Below, piece by piece: positions 26,763 through 35,376 of a stretch of 64,000 nt of DNA. Each line of letters opens with the position of its first letter. The stretch's first letter is position 1. This stretch comes from Fluviicola sp. (GTDB taxonomy: Bacteria; Bacteroidota; Bacteroidia; Flavobacteriales_D; Crocinitomicaceae), in NCBI GenBank assembly GCA_002734085.1, contig NVXV01000004.1, positions 138,122 to 202,121 on the forward strand. Reading direction: 5' to 3'. The position numbers were made by a program, and so were the translations under genes. The notes below the pieces were generated by a model. That model saw only the letters and a list, made by a program, of their open reading frames with translations. It had not been told where the DNA came from and did no database searches.

Positions 26763-27133
26763 GGCAAATCAGTTTGTCGCTGTTCATCTTTTGATGAAGA
26801 GAGGAAAGTCTGGGCAGTATAGAGCGCCGTACTTCCTAACGGGAAGGGCCTGAATTATCAGGAACAGCTAGTGCAACAGAAAATAGGTAGCCCTGATTGT
26901 AACATCAGGGTCATAGTGAAAAGGTGAGGTAAGAGCTCACCGTCCCGCGTCGTGAGGCAGGGAGCTAGGTAAACCTTACGGACTGAAAGACCATGTAAAC
27001 CGGGGTTAAAGGGCTGCTCGCTCAACTCGGAGGGTAGGTCGATTGATTCCGATTGTGAAGTCGGAACTAGATAAATGACAGACGTCCCAATTAATTTGGG
27101 AAACAGGACCCGGCTTATGATTTGCCTTTTTTT
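26763..27133 (+). ncRNA. rnpB: RNase P RNA
   Basis: GGCAAATCA at 26763 pairs with TGATTTGCC at 27118-27126 to form helix P1, followed by a T-tract that would end transcription. The conserved core elements appear in order: GAGGAAAGTC (26801-26810), the ACAGAA segment near 26876, GAGGTAAGAGCTCACC, GTAAACC, and the 3' ATAAATGACAGACG and ACAGGACCCGGCTTA blocks. The length of about 365 nt fits the bacterial type A class. It cleaves 5' leaders from tRNA precursors. Confidence 0.97.
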
Positions 27134-27189
27134 CTATTTTAGAACTCTTAAAAGATAAAAAATTAAGGCATTTTAGTAACTTTGAAAGC

Positions 27190-27831
27190 ATGAATTTTAT
27201 TGATGAAAAACTTGAGGAATACGTTGTAAAACATACCTCTAAAGAATCTGATGTTTTGTACGACTTGAATCGTCAAACGCATATTAACGTGCTCCAACCA
27301 AGAATGCTTTCCGGACATCTTCAAGGCAGAGTATTAAGTATGCTCAGTCATATGATTAAGCCAAACCGAATTTTAGAAATAGGAACATATACTGGCTATG
27401 CAGCTATTTGCTTAGCAGAAGGACTTACAGAAAAAGGTGAACTATTTACAATTGATGTGAACTATGAGTTGGAAGATATGGCGAAAAACTACTTTAAAAA
27501 AGCAGGATTTCAAGACCAAATAAAAATGATTATTGGAGATGCGTTAGAAGAGATTCCAAAATTAGATAAGAACTTTGATATGGTTTTTATCGATGCAGAC
27601 AAAACTAATTATCTTAATTACTACAATCTCCTTATAGATGAACTACCTCAGAATAGCTATATAATAGCTGATAATGTACTATGGTCTGGAAAAGTTTTAA
27701 ATGAAAAAGAAATGAATGACCCCGATACAAAAGCGTTAAGCATTTTCAACAAAACGATTCAAGATGACACTAGAGTGGAGAATGTTTTATTTCCAATACG
27801 AGATGGTTTGATGGTGATTCGAAAAAAATAG
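27190..27831 (+). CDS. O-methyltransferase, class I SAM-dependent (Methyltransf_3)
   Basis: This 213-residue enzyme matches the CCoAOMT-like bacterial O-methyltransferases. The N-terminal helices include LQPRMLSGHLQGRVLSML, motif I is ILEIGTYTGYAAICLAEGL, and the metal/catalytic Asp motif is FDMVFIDADKTNYLNYY. YIIADNVLWSGKVL is the usual post-motif. The methyl acceptor is unknown. It starts 57 nt after rnpB, and the aldolase gene follows after 4 nt. Confidence 0.94.
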   Translation: MNFIDEKLEEYVVKHTSKESDVLYDLNRQTHINVLQPRMLSGHLQGRVLSMLSHMIKPNRILEIGTYTGYAAICLAEGLTEKGELFTIDVNYELEDMAKNYFKKAGFQDQIKMIIGDALEEIPKLDKNFDMVFIDADKTNYLNYYNLLIDELPQNSYIIADNVLWSGKVLNEKEMNDPDTKALSIFNKTIQDDTRVENVLFPIRDGLMVIRKK

Positions 27832-27835
27832 TAAT

Positions 27836-28858
27836 ATGGAGATAGTTGATTTACGTTCAGACACAGTGACTAAACCTTCAAAAGAAATGAAGGAGTTTAT
27901 GATAAATGCGCCAGTTGGCGACGATGTTTTTGAAGAAGATCCAACAATCAATGAATTAGAAGCCTACGCTGCAAAGATTTTTGGTAAAGAAGCTGGACTT
28001 TATTGCTCATCGGGAACACAAACCAATCAAATTGCTATAAATGTTTATTGCAGACCAGGAGATGAGGTTATTTGTGATAAAGATGCACACATTTATATGT
28101 ATGAAGGTGGAGGAATCGCAAAAAACAGTGGTGCATCTGTTCGATTACTTGAGGGAGACAGAGGACGAATTACTGCTCAGCAAGTTAAAAGTGCCATAAT
28201 GGATCCCTCAAATGTTCATTATCCTCTAACTTCTTTAGTCGCTCTTGAAGATACTATGAATAGAGGTGGTGGCGCTATTTACTCAATTGATGAAATCAAA
28301 CGTATTCAAACACTTTGTAAAAATGAACGACTTCCACTCCACCTAGATGGAGCGAGAGTATTTAATTCCTTAGTAGAAACCAAGGTTGACTATGTTGAGT
28401 ACGGAAACCTATTTAACTCCATCTCTATTTGTCTTTCAAAAGGTCTTGGAGCTCCCGTAGGATCTGTTTTGATTGGTAGTAAAGAATTTATCAAAAAAGC
28501 TAGAAGAGTACGTAAAGTTTTTGGTGGAGGTATGAGACAGGCTGGAATTATTGCGGCTGGTGGACTTTTCGCGTTAAAAAACAACATTGACCGATTAAAG
28601 ATAGATCATGAAAGAGCAATTGCAATTGAATCAGCTTTCAAAAACTGTTCTTGGGTAGAAAATGTCCTAGAAACACAAACAAACATTATAGTTGCAAATT
28701 TGAATAATGGTAAATCTGTTGAAGAAGTACTTAGTCAACTTGAGAAAAATCAAATCCTCGCGATGCCATTTGGCGGTAATATGATTCGAATGGTGACGCA
28801 TTTAGATAATACTCCCGAACAAATTCAGCATGTAATTAACACGATTCAATCTATCTAA
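27836..28858 (+). CDS. Low-specificity threonine aldolase (GntG/LtaE family)
   Basis: This 340-residue PLP fold-type I enzyme starts VDLRSDTVTKPSKEMKEFM, typical of threonine aldolases. It has SGTQTNQIA, HIYMYEGGGIA, LEDTMNRGGGAIY, HLDGARVFNSLVE, and the PLP Lys in ISICLSKGLGAPVGSVL. RVRKVFGGGMRQAGIIAAGGL completes the pattern. It cleaves threonine or allo-threonine to glycine and acetaldehyde. It is 4 nt after the methyltransferase gene and overlaps the next lipoprotein gene by one base. Confidence 0.94.
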   Translation: MEIVDLRSDTVTKPSKEMKEFMINAPVGDDVFEEDPTINELEAYAAKIFGKEAGLYCSSGTQTNQIAINVYCRPGDEVICDKDAHIYMYEGGGIAKNSGASVRLLEGDRGRITAQQVKSAIMDPSNVHYPLTSLVALEDTMNRGGGAIYSIDEIKRIQTLCKNERLPLHLDGARVFNSLVETKVDYVEYGNLFNSISICLSKGLGAPVGSVLIGSKEFIKKARRVRKVFGGGMRQAGIIAAGGLFALKNNIDRLKIDHERAIAIESAFKNCSWVENVLETQTNIIVANLNNGKSVEEVLSQLEKNQILAMPFGGNMIRMVTHLDNTPEQIQHVINTIQSI

Positions 28859-29499
28859 TGAAAGAACTCTATTCAAAAATAATATTATTCATTAGTATAT
28901 TATCATTTGTTTTCTCGTGTACAAACGATTCCAACAAAAGTGAAACTGTTGATCTTGAAGAGTTTTTGCCACAGGCGAAGAAAGAATATAATTATAAAGA
29001 AGACACTGTAGTGCAAACCGAAGAACATATTCCCGATTCGATAGAACTTTTTATACAGTCAAGAATAAGTAATTCCGTTTTTGTTCAAAAAGAACAGTTA
29101 AGCAACAATAAGCATTTTCCAGATCGCTTAGATTTTCAGCAAAAATACTATCACGAGCTTACCGTAGATAGTGTTCTTTATGAATTAGCAATTTGGGAAT
29201 TTGAAGATAGTCTTCACACCGTAAATGCATTTTATAACTGGATGGATTGTTTTGGAGAAAAATGTAAATCTCTCCGGATTGGAGAGTCAAAATGGATGTA
29301 TAAAGGTGCATTCCAACTATTTGTAGGTGATACAAAACTCATTTACATTGCCACAAAGAACAACCTGAATCAATTATTGTGGAGTGATTTATTTGAGCCT
29401 GAAATAAAGCAAAAATGGAATTATTCTCTTTACCAACCTTTGAATCGTAAAGTAAAATGGCTTGAACTAAAAGAAAAAGATTTAGTTACTGCTCAGTAA
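28858..29499 (+). CDS. Hypothetical lipoprotein
   Basis: This 213-residue protein has a lipoprotein signal (IILFISILSFVFSCTNDS, lipid Cys about residue 21) and an acidic linker. The soluble domain contains FQQKYYHELTVDSVLYELAIWEF and NWMDCFGEKCKSLRIG. I do not recognise a family. It is fused tightly after the aldolase gene, and its end overlaps the convergent feoA by 14 nt. Confidence 0.75.
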   Translation: MKELYSKIILFISILSFVFSCTNDSNKSETVDLEEFLPQAKKEYNYKEDTVVQTEEHIPDSIELFIQSRISNSVFVQKEQLSNNKHFPDRLDFQQKYYHELTVDSVLYELAIWEFEDSLHTVNAFYNWMDCFGEKCKSLRIGESKWMYKGAFQLFVGDTKLIYIATKNNLNQLLWSDLFEPEIKQKWNYSLYQPLNRKVKWLELKEKDLVTAQ

Positions 29500-29722
29500 C
29501 AAAAATATTCTTAGCATCTGTTAATCGTAAACTAATAGCGAAATCGTTCAATCGGATGGCAATTGGATCACCAAATGGTGAAATTGAGCGAATTTCAAAA
29601 TGAGTCCCTGGAACTAGACCCATTTCTATTAATCTTTGGGAAATAGCGCTCTGCTCTACTCTAGCGACAATTCCTTTATCCCCTTTTTTAAGATTAACCA
29701 GATTTTTTTCAATCAATTTCAT
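29486..29722 (-). CDS. feoA: FeoA-domain protein
   Basis: This 78-residue SH3-like protein carries the FeoA signature: GDKGIVARVEQSAISQRLIEMGLVPGTHFEIR, then PFGDPIAIRLNDFAISLRLTDAKNIFV. FeoA assists FeoB in ferrous iron uptake. No feoB is seen next to it in the window, which is unusual. It overlaps the convergent lipoprotein gene by 14 nt and has a convincing promoter with a nearby inverted repeat. Confidence 0.93.
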   Translation of the reverse strand: MKLIEKNLVNLKKGDKGIVARVEQSAISQRLIEMGLVPGTHFEIRSISPFGDPIAIRLNDFAISLRLTDAKNIFVTEQ

Positions 29723-29726
29723 AATA

Positions 29727-29775
29727 CAAAATTAACTCTAAAGCAACTTAAGTACAATACCATAAATGTGGTATT
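29727..29775 (-). promoter_or_regulatory. feoA promoter with upstream inverted repeat
   Basis: On the minus strand TTG (29757-29755), 20 nt, TAATTTTG (29734-29727) forms a good promoter ending 5 nt before the ATG. The inverted repeat AATACCA-N6-TGGTATT (29756-29775) overlaps the -33 box and would suit a metal-sensing repressor. The identity of a binding protein is unknown. Confidence 0.6.
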
Positions 29776-29849
29776 TATAGCATATATCAAAGTCTAAAAC
29801 CAACCATTTACCATTTAAAAACGTTTTAATAATAGAAAAGTGAAAAGCT

Positions 29850-30206
29850 ATGAAGTCAAAAAACATAAAATCATTAAACTCTGCAGTATATGTGATGCGT
29901 CACTTTGTTGAGTTAAGTGCAGAATTGTTACCGCACTACGAGCGCATCACAAGAAACGAACCACACAGTATTGAAAAAATCGAAGAAAAAGAAAAAATAG
30001 ATGCTGTTTATGAAGCGTATAGTGTCAATCCAAAAACAAGTGAATTTTTGTTAGGTTCAAACATTATTGCCTTAATTTCAAAAGTGTATGATACACTTAA
30101 AAATCGATCATCAGAAAATGAATTGAAGGCACGTCGATACCTCAATGAATTTCAAATTGAGTATAAGCGCTTACAACAAAATTGGTATACAACGCTGATG
30201 AATTAA
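29850..30206 (+). CDS. Hypothetical helical protein (118 residues)
   Basis: A soluble, largely helical protein with no signal or membrane segment. It contains YVMRHFVELSAELLPHYERIT and KARRYLNEFQIEYKRLQQNWY. The codon use and composition look like a real gene, but I recognise no family. It lies alone between feoA and queE on the plus strand. Confidence 0.7.
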   Translation: MKSKNIKSLNSAVYVMRHFVELSAELLPHYERITRNEPHSIEKIEEKEKIDAVYEAYSVNPKTSEFLLGSNIIALISKVYDTLKNRSSENELKARRYLNEFQIEYKRLQQNWYTTLMN

Positions 30207-30306
30207 TCACTCTGTTAGTTCAAACCCTACCATAACACAAATCATTTCAATTGAATTCTTTATTTTAGATGAAGGTTCTTAAAAGGTTTTCACTACTTTT
30301 GAGCTA

Positions 30307-30930
30307 ATGGAAAAAGCGAAAAAAGAAAAACCCAAAAGTTGGCCAGTGATGGAATCCTTTTACACGATTCAAGGTGAAGGGTATTATTCTGGTCGTGCAG
30401 CTTATTTCATACGTTTTGGTGGTTGTGATGTTGGCTGTGTCTGGTGCGATGTCAAAGATAGTTGGGATAAAGAAAAACATCCTGAAGTTCATTTAGACAC
30501 GTTGATTTCAGCTGTTGAAGCTACCCCAACGAATTTCGTTGTCCTTACAGGTGGTGAACCCGCAATGTATGACTTGACAACGTTAGTAGACGAATTAAAG
30601 AAACAAGGTAAGGAAATAGCAATTGAAACTTCTGGATGTTATCCGTTGATAGGAAATGTGGATTGGTACTGCTTTTCACCAAAAAAATTTAAAGCTCCTG
30701 ATGAGGAGGCTTACGACCTAGCCGATGAACTCAAAGTTGTCATCTTCAATAAAAGTGACTTTGAGTGGGCTGAGACGCATGCCGAACGTGTGAATCAGGG
30801 ATGTGAATTGTTTCTTCAACCAGAATGGTCAAAACAGGAACAGTTTTTGCCAGAAATAATTGAATACGTCAAGAAAAATCCAAAGTGGAGAATTTCTCAA
30901 CAGACTCATAAATTCATGAATATCCCATAA
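30307..30930 (+). CDS. queE: 7-carboxy-7-deazaguanine synthase
   Basis: This 207-residue radical SAM enzyme converts carboxy-tetrahydropterin to the 7-deazaguanine core of queuosine. It has the QueE start ESFYTIQGEGYYSGRAAYFIRFGGC, the short cluster motif CDVGCVWC (CxxxCxxC; residues near 38-45), TGGEPAMYD, and the C-terminal FLQPEWSKQEQ. The rest of the queuosine pathway is not in the window. Confidence 0.96.
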   Translation: MEKAKKEKPKSWPVMESFYTIQGEGYYSGRAAYFIRFGGCDVGCVWCDVKDSWDKEKHPEVHLDTLISAVEATPTNFVVLTGGEPAMYDLTTLVDELKKQGKEIAIETSGCYPLIGNVDWYCFSPKKFKAPDEEAYDLADELKVVIFNKSDFEWAETHAERVNQGCELFLQPEWSKQEQFLPEIIEYVKKNPKWRISQQTHKFMNIP

Positions 30931-30941
30931 AAACATACAAA

Positions 30942-32963
30942 ATGTTGAAATTATTTTCAGTTTCTATACTCTTATTCTCATTTTTTCTTTCAGGTTGTGC
31001 AACAGCCCAAAGTGGTTATGGCACAAAGAACAAAAAAGCCATAAAGCTTTTTAACGAAGCTCGAAATGCTCCTCAGGAAAACATAGACTTAGATACAGGG
31101 CGACCTGACTTTCAAGCTGGAATAGACTTACTACAAAAAGCCCTCGATAAAGATGAGAATTTCCTAGAGGCACATCAATTGATAGGTGAGTTTTATCGTT
31201 TAAATGGGGATTACGAAGAAGCGGTTGAACATTATAAAAAATCACTTAGGATTAATCCCAATGCTAACCTCAACGGTCTGTTATATCTAGACATTGGTGA
31301 GTTACAAATGCGTAACGGAGATTATGAAGATGCTACGAAGTATTTTGATATGGTGCTCAATAGTAATAGCCGTTCAATTTCACCTGAACTCATGCGCGCT
31401 TCTCAAAGATTGAGAGATAATGCTCAGTTTGCAATTGAAGCGATGAAAAACCCTTTAGATATTAAACCAATTAATATAGGTCCTGGTATCAATACGGAAC
31501 ATCCAGAATATTTTCCAACAATTACTGTTGACGGTCGAACTTTACTTTTCACAAGAGAGATTCCTAATAGCGACAATACACCAAGAGGACAAGAAGATTT
31601 TTTCGTTTCTCAACTGAGTGAAAAGAATATCTGGATGGAAGCTATACCAATGCCAAATAACATTAACACATCCAACAATGAAGGGGCTCCAACACTTTCA
31701 GCTGATGGACGCGAATTGATTTTTGTTGCTTGTGCCGATAGAACAGGATATAATTATGGTGAAAATAGAGAAGGAAATGGGTCTTGTGACTTATTTATCA
31801 CTAAAAAGTTAGGAAGTAGATGGACAAATCCAAAAAACTTACCCGGAGGCGTAAACTCTGCTCGATGGGAGTCACAGCCTTCATTATCAGCTGATGGTAA
31901 AACACTTTATTTTATCCGACGAGTTGGAGGAAGAGGAACGCTTAGAAGTGATATCTATATGAGTATTAAAAACGATGATGGATCGTGGAGGAAACCGACT
32001 CCTCTTCCACAAAATATCAATACAGAATCAATGGAGTCCTCTGTTTTGATTCACCCTGATGGTCAAACGCTTTATTTTTCTTCTAATGGACATATAGGAA
32101 TGGGAGGTTATGACATATACATGTCGAGAAAAGATCCACTTGGAAATTGGGGAGATCCTGTAAACTTAGGATACCCAATAAATACAGAAAATGATGAAAA
32201 CTCTTTACTCGTTGGTCCTGATGGAGAAATAGCACTTTTTGCTTCTGATCGTCCTGGAGGTTATGGAAAGTTGGATATTTACTACTTCGAAATGCCAGAA
32301 GAATTACGTCCTGTCAAAACAACCTACTTTGAAGGTTTAGTTTATGATGCGACAGATAAAAAACCTTTAGGAGGTAAATTTGAATTAGTCGATCTTTCAA
32401 CAGGGAAACAAGTTATTGAAGCTGAAGCTGATAATATTTCTGGTGAATTTTTAGTGGCTTTACCTACAGGAAGAAAATATGCTTTGAATGTATCCTATCC
32501 AGGTTATGCATTTTTTAGTAAGAATTTTGATATGATAGAGCAACCTGAAGAAGCTATCCATATGGACGTTCCTTTAATTCCTACAGGAAAGGAAGGGTCA
32601 ATTACTTTAGCGAATGTCTTCTTTGATTTAGACAAAGCAATCATTCGAAAGGAGTCTTTTAACGAGCTAAACAGGTTAGTAAGTTTTTTAAAAGAAAACG
32701 AATCTGTAAAAGTTGAAATTGGAGGGCACACAGATACCCGAGGAGACGACCAAAGGAATCAAGAGTTATCAGAGAATAGAGCAAAAGCTGTTTATGAATA
32801 CCTCATTGAGAAAGGCGTAGATAAAAGTCGTCTTTCGTACAAAGGATATGGTGAATCTCAACCCATCTATACTGACGAAGAAATTGAAATGCTTGAATCT
32901 GAAGAAGCCAAAGAAAAAGCACATCAAGAAAACAGACGTACAGAATATCGAATTGTAAAATGA
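30942..32963 (+). CDS. PorE-like OmpA-family lipoprotein (TPR, beta-propeller, CRD, OmpA_C)
   Basis: The protein is 673 residues with a lipoprotein signal (LLFSFFLSGCATAQ). The domains run in order: TPR repeats (about 35-150, EAHQLIGEFYRLNGDYEEAVEHYKKSL), a PD40/WD40-like propeller (175-450, repeated LSADGRELIFVA, LSADGKTLYFIRR, HPDGQTLYFSSNG), a carboxypeptidase-regulatory-like beta domain (460-545), and an OmpA_C peptidoglycan-binding domain (555-673, VEIGGHTDTRGDDQRNQELSENRAKAV). This is the domain order and length of PorE, a type IX secretion component in Porphyromonas gingivalis. Paralogues with the same layout exist, so orthology is probable, not proven. Confidence 0.85.
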   Translation: MLKLFSVSILLFSFFLSGCATAQSGYGTKNKKAIKLFNEARNAPQENIDLDTGRPDFQAGIDLLQKALDKDENFLEAHQLIGEFYRLNGDYEEAVEHYKKSLRINPNANLNGLLYLDIGELQMRNGDYEDATKYFDMVLNSNSRSISPELMRASQRLRDNAQFAIEAMKNPLDIKPINIGPGINTEHPEYFPTITVDGRTLLFTREIPNSDNTPRGQEDFFVSQLSEKNIWMEAIPMPNNINTSNNEGAPTLSADGRELIFVACADRTGYNYGENREGNGSCDLFITKKLGSRWTNPKNLPGGVNSARWESQPSLSADGKTLYFIRRVGGRGTLRSDIYMSIKNDDGSWRKPTPLPQNINTESMESSVLIHPDGQTLYFSSNGHIGMGGYDIYMSRKDPLGNWGDPVNLGYPINTENDENSLLVGPDGEIALFASDRPGGYGKLDIYYFEMPEELRPVKTTYFEGLVYDATDKKPLGGKFELVDLSTGKQVIEAEADNISGEFLVALPTGRKYALNVSYPGYAFFSKNFDMIEQPEEAIHMDVPLIPTGKEGSITLANVFFDLDKAIIRKESFNELNRLVSFLKENESVKVEIGGHTDTRGDDQRNQELSENRAKAVYEYLIEKGVDKSRLSYKGYGESQPIYTDEEIEMLESEEAKEKAHQENRRTEYRIVK

Positions 32964-33913
32964 AATATTTCATTCGATTAATACGTCCAGCAAACTTGCT
33001 GATTATTGCTGCTACGATGTACAGCTTAGCCTGGTACTTCGATAGTATTTTTCTTTCATCTGGTAAACAATCCTATTTAGGAACATTTGATTTCTTTTTA
33101 CTTGTTTTCTCCACTGTACTAATCGCTGCTGCTGGAAATATCATTAACGATTATTTTGACATTAAAGCCGACCGAGTAAATCGACCTAATAGAATCATTA
33201 TCTCTAAACACATAAAGAGAAGATGGGCGATACTCTTACATTGGGTAATTAACTTTGTTGCTTTTGCTCTCGCTATCTACCTTAGCTATAGAAATAGTAC
33301 TTTTTGGTATGTTTTTATTCATTTACTGTCTATTAATTTACTTTGGTATTATTCGATGCAATTGAAGAGAACTTTAGTCGTAGGTAATATAATAATTGCA
33401 GTACTCACTGCATTAGTTCCAATTTTAGTAGGTATATTTTACAATCAACAGGTAGATGGGAATGAATTAACTTATACATTCCCTTTTACACTTAATAGCG
33501 CTTATCAATATCCTATATACCTTGGTTTTAGTTTAGGGATTTTTGCCTTCATACTCAATTGGACACGTGAAATTATCAAAGACATTGAAGACATCAAAGG
33601 TGACAAAATGATTAAGGCTAGAACAATTCCAATTATTTGGGGAGTGAGAAAAACGAAAGGAATGTCAATGACACTAATGCTTATAACTATTGGTCTGTCA
33701 TTTTTTCTCTTTGCTGGAAGAAACTATATTATTGATTATATAGCCTTTTCACCATTAATTCTCAGTGCAGTATCGATAATAATTACTTTTATCCTTCTTT
33801 TCAAAGCTAAAACTAAATCACAATTCAAAAGAAGTCATGGATGGGTCAAAATAACAATGATATTTGGACTTTTACTTCCACTCTATTGGGCCATCATGAT
33901 TCATTATTTTTAA
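32960..33913 (+). CDS. UbiA-family prenyltransferase
   Basis: This 317-residue polytopic enzyme (about 8-9 transmembrane segments) has the first Asp-rich motif NDYFDIKADRVNRPNR and the second DIEDIKGDKMIKARTIP, both needed for Mg-prenyl diphosphate binding. Flavobacterial relatives are often labelled geranylgeranylglycerol-phosphate geranylgeranyltransferase; the true acceptor is uncertain. It overlaps the PorE-like gene by 4 nt and is followed after 7 nt by maf. Confidence 0.9.
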   Translation: MKYFIRLIRPANLLIIAATMYSLAWYFDSIFLSSGKQSYLGTFDFFLLVFSTVLIAAAGNIINDYFDIKADRVNRPNRIIISKHIKRRWAILLHWVINFVAFALAIYLSYRNSTFWYVFIHLLSINLLWYYSMQLKRTLVVGNIIIAVLTALVPILVGIFYNQQVDGNELTYTFPFTLNSAYQYPIYLGFSLGIFAFILNWTREIIKDIEDIKGDKMIKARTIPIIWGVRKTKGMSMTLMLITIGLSFFLFAGRNYIIDYIAFSPLILSAVSIIITFILLFKAKTKSQFKRSHGWVKITMIFGLLLPLYWAIMIHYF

Positions 33914-33920
33914 CTTATAT

Positions 33921-34490
33921 ATGTTCAACAAAAAAATTGTTTTAGGTTCCTCTTCACCCAGAAGAATTGAATTAATCAAAAATTTAGGATTTGTTTGTGA
34001 AGTCAGAAAAAAGGAGGTGGAAGAAATCTACCCCTCTGACATGGACGCAGAAAAAGTACCAGCATATTTATCGGAATTAAAGGCACAACCCTTAAAAGAC
34101 GCAATCCAAACAAATGAAGTATTACTCACTTCTGATACAGTTGTAGTTTTGAACAATCGTATTCTCGAAAAAGCTGAAAATGCCAAAGAAGCAAAAGACA
34201 TGTTACTCGATCTGTCAGGAAAAAACCACGAAGTCATTACTGGTGTTCACCTCTATAATCCTGATAAAAAAATGAGTTTTACAGTAAAAACAAAGGTCTT
34301 TTTTAAAACATTGACACTTGCTGAAATTGATTATTATATCAAACATTTTCAACCTTTCGATAAAGCTGGAGCTTATGGTATTCAGGAATGGATTGGTCAA
34401 ATTGGGGTGCAAAAAATTGAAGGGTGTTTTTACAATGTCATGGGATTACCTGTGAATAAGGTTTGGGAAACGTTACATAGGGAGTTTTAG
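33921..34490 (+). CDS. maf: Maf-family nucleoside triphosphate pyrophosphatase
   Basis: The 189-residue protein starts KIVLGSSSPRRIELIKNLG, the Maf signature, with the catalytic Asp in LTSDTVVVLNNRILEKA and the substrate loop FDKAGAYGIQEWIGQIGVQKIEGCFYNVMGLPV. Maf enzymes hydrolyse dTTP, UTP or modified nucleotides to monophosphates. It is the last gene of the porE-like, ubiA-like, maf unit. Confidence 0.96.
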   Translation: MFNKKIVLGSSSPRRIELIKNLGFVCEVRKKEVEEIYPSDMDAEKVPAYLSELKAQPLKDAIQTNEVLLTSDTVVVLNNRILEKAENAKEAKDMLLDLSGKNHEVITGVHLYNPDKKMSFTVKTKVFFKTLTLAEIDYYIKHFQPFDKAGAYGIQEWIGQIGVQKIEGCFYNVMGLPVNKVWETLHREF

Positions 34491-34548
34491 GGAGTTGAGA
34501 TGTTAGATGTTAGACTTTAGACTTGGAGAAGAGAATCTAGAGACGTTT

Positions 34549-34578
34549 GGAATATGTAGGAACGTTCCTACATATTCC
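34549..34578. repeat. 30-bp perfect palindrome
   Basis: GGAATATGTAGGAAC is followed at once by its exact reverse complement. It lies between the convergent maf and nitroreductase genes and could form a hairpin in transcripts from either side, though no U-tract follows. Confidence 0.9.
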
Positions 34579-34608
34579 CACGTACATTTATTATATTCCA
34601 CGATACAA

Positions 34609-35292
34609 TCAATAAAAAACCGCAATCTCTTCCAAGTTCTTACGCTTTAGTTCAGGTACATACGTCGGATCTTTTGGATAGCCGACGGGCAAAAGTAAAA
34701 ACGCTCGCTCATTTTTTGGTCTTTTGAGCAGGTCTGTAAGAAAATTCATTGGACTTGGCGTATGTGTCAATGTAACTAATCCCGCATTATGAATGGCTGT
34801 GATCAACATTCCTGCAGCAATTCCAACTGATTCGTTTACGTAGTAATTATTGACTTTGTTTCCATCCGCATCAAAATCGTAGGCTTTCTTACAAAGTACT
34901 ATTAAATAAGGCGCTTCCTCCAAAAAAGGTTTGACTGCATCTGTTGCTAAAGGTTTTAAATCGTCTTTCCATCGTTCACTCATTCTACTTTCGTAAGATT
35001 CGCGTTCCTCTACTTCAGCTGCATCTCTAATTTTTTTCTTTAAATCAGGATTAGAAACCACACAAAATGTCCACGGCTGTTTGTGCGCTCCGGAAGGTGC
35101 CGTGGAAGCTGTTTTAATGATGTTTTCAATTACTTCCTGTGGAATACTCTCATCAGAAAAAGTACGCACAGAGCGCCTTTTATCCATTTGGTTATAAAAG
35201 TCAAGACTGCGTTGCGTCAATTCTTGTGTATCTACTTTTTCGTGATCATATAATATGTGCGTATGACCATCAATTGTTTTTGAGTGTTTCAT
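34609..35292 (-). CDS. Nitroreductase-family flavoprotein
   Basis: This 227-residue FMN enzyme contains MDKRRSVRTFSDESIPQEVIENIIKTASTAPSGAHKQPWTF, the FMN-binding start of the family, and NESVGIAAGMLITAIHNAGLVTLTHTPSPM plus LLLPVGYP near the end. The closest well-known type is the iodotyrosine-deiodinase-like or BluB-like branch; the substrate is unknown. The N-terminal 35 residues are an extension. It borders the CRISPR array, 84 bp away. Confidence 0.92.
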   Translation of the reverse strand: MKHSKTIDGHTHILYDHEKVDTQELTQRSLDFYNQMDKRRSVRTFSDESIPQEVIENIIKTASTAPSGAHKQPWTFCVVSNPDLKKKIRDAAEVEERESYESRMSERWKDDLKPLATDAVKPFLEEAPYLIVLCKKAYDFDADGNKVNNYYVNESVGIAAGMLITAIHNAGLVTLTHTPSPMNFLTDLLKRPKNERAFLLLPVGYPKDPTYVPELKRKNLEEIAVFY

Positions 35293-35376
35293 CTTACCAA
35301 TTTAATGCTCTAATATAGTTAGGATTGTGGGTTTGGCAAAGGGAGAAGATAAAAACGTGTTCTCCATTGAAAAAAA

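Noticed and set aside
26763..27191. Minus-strand ORF within 27006-27191
   Set aside because: It lies over the RNase P RNA gene and has no family features.
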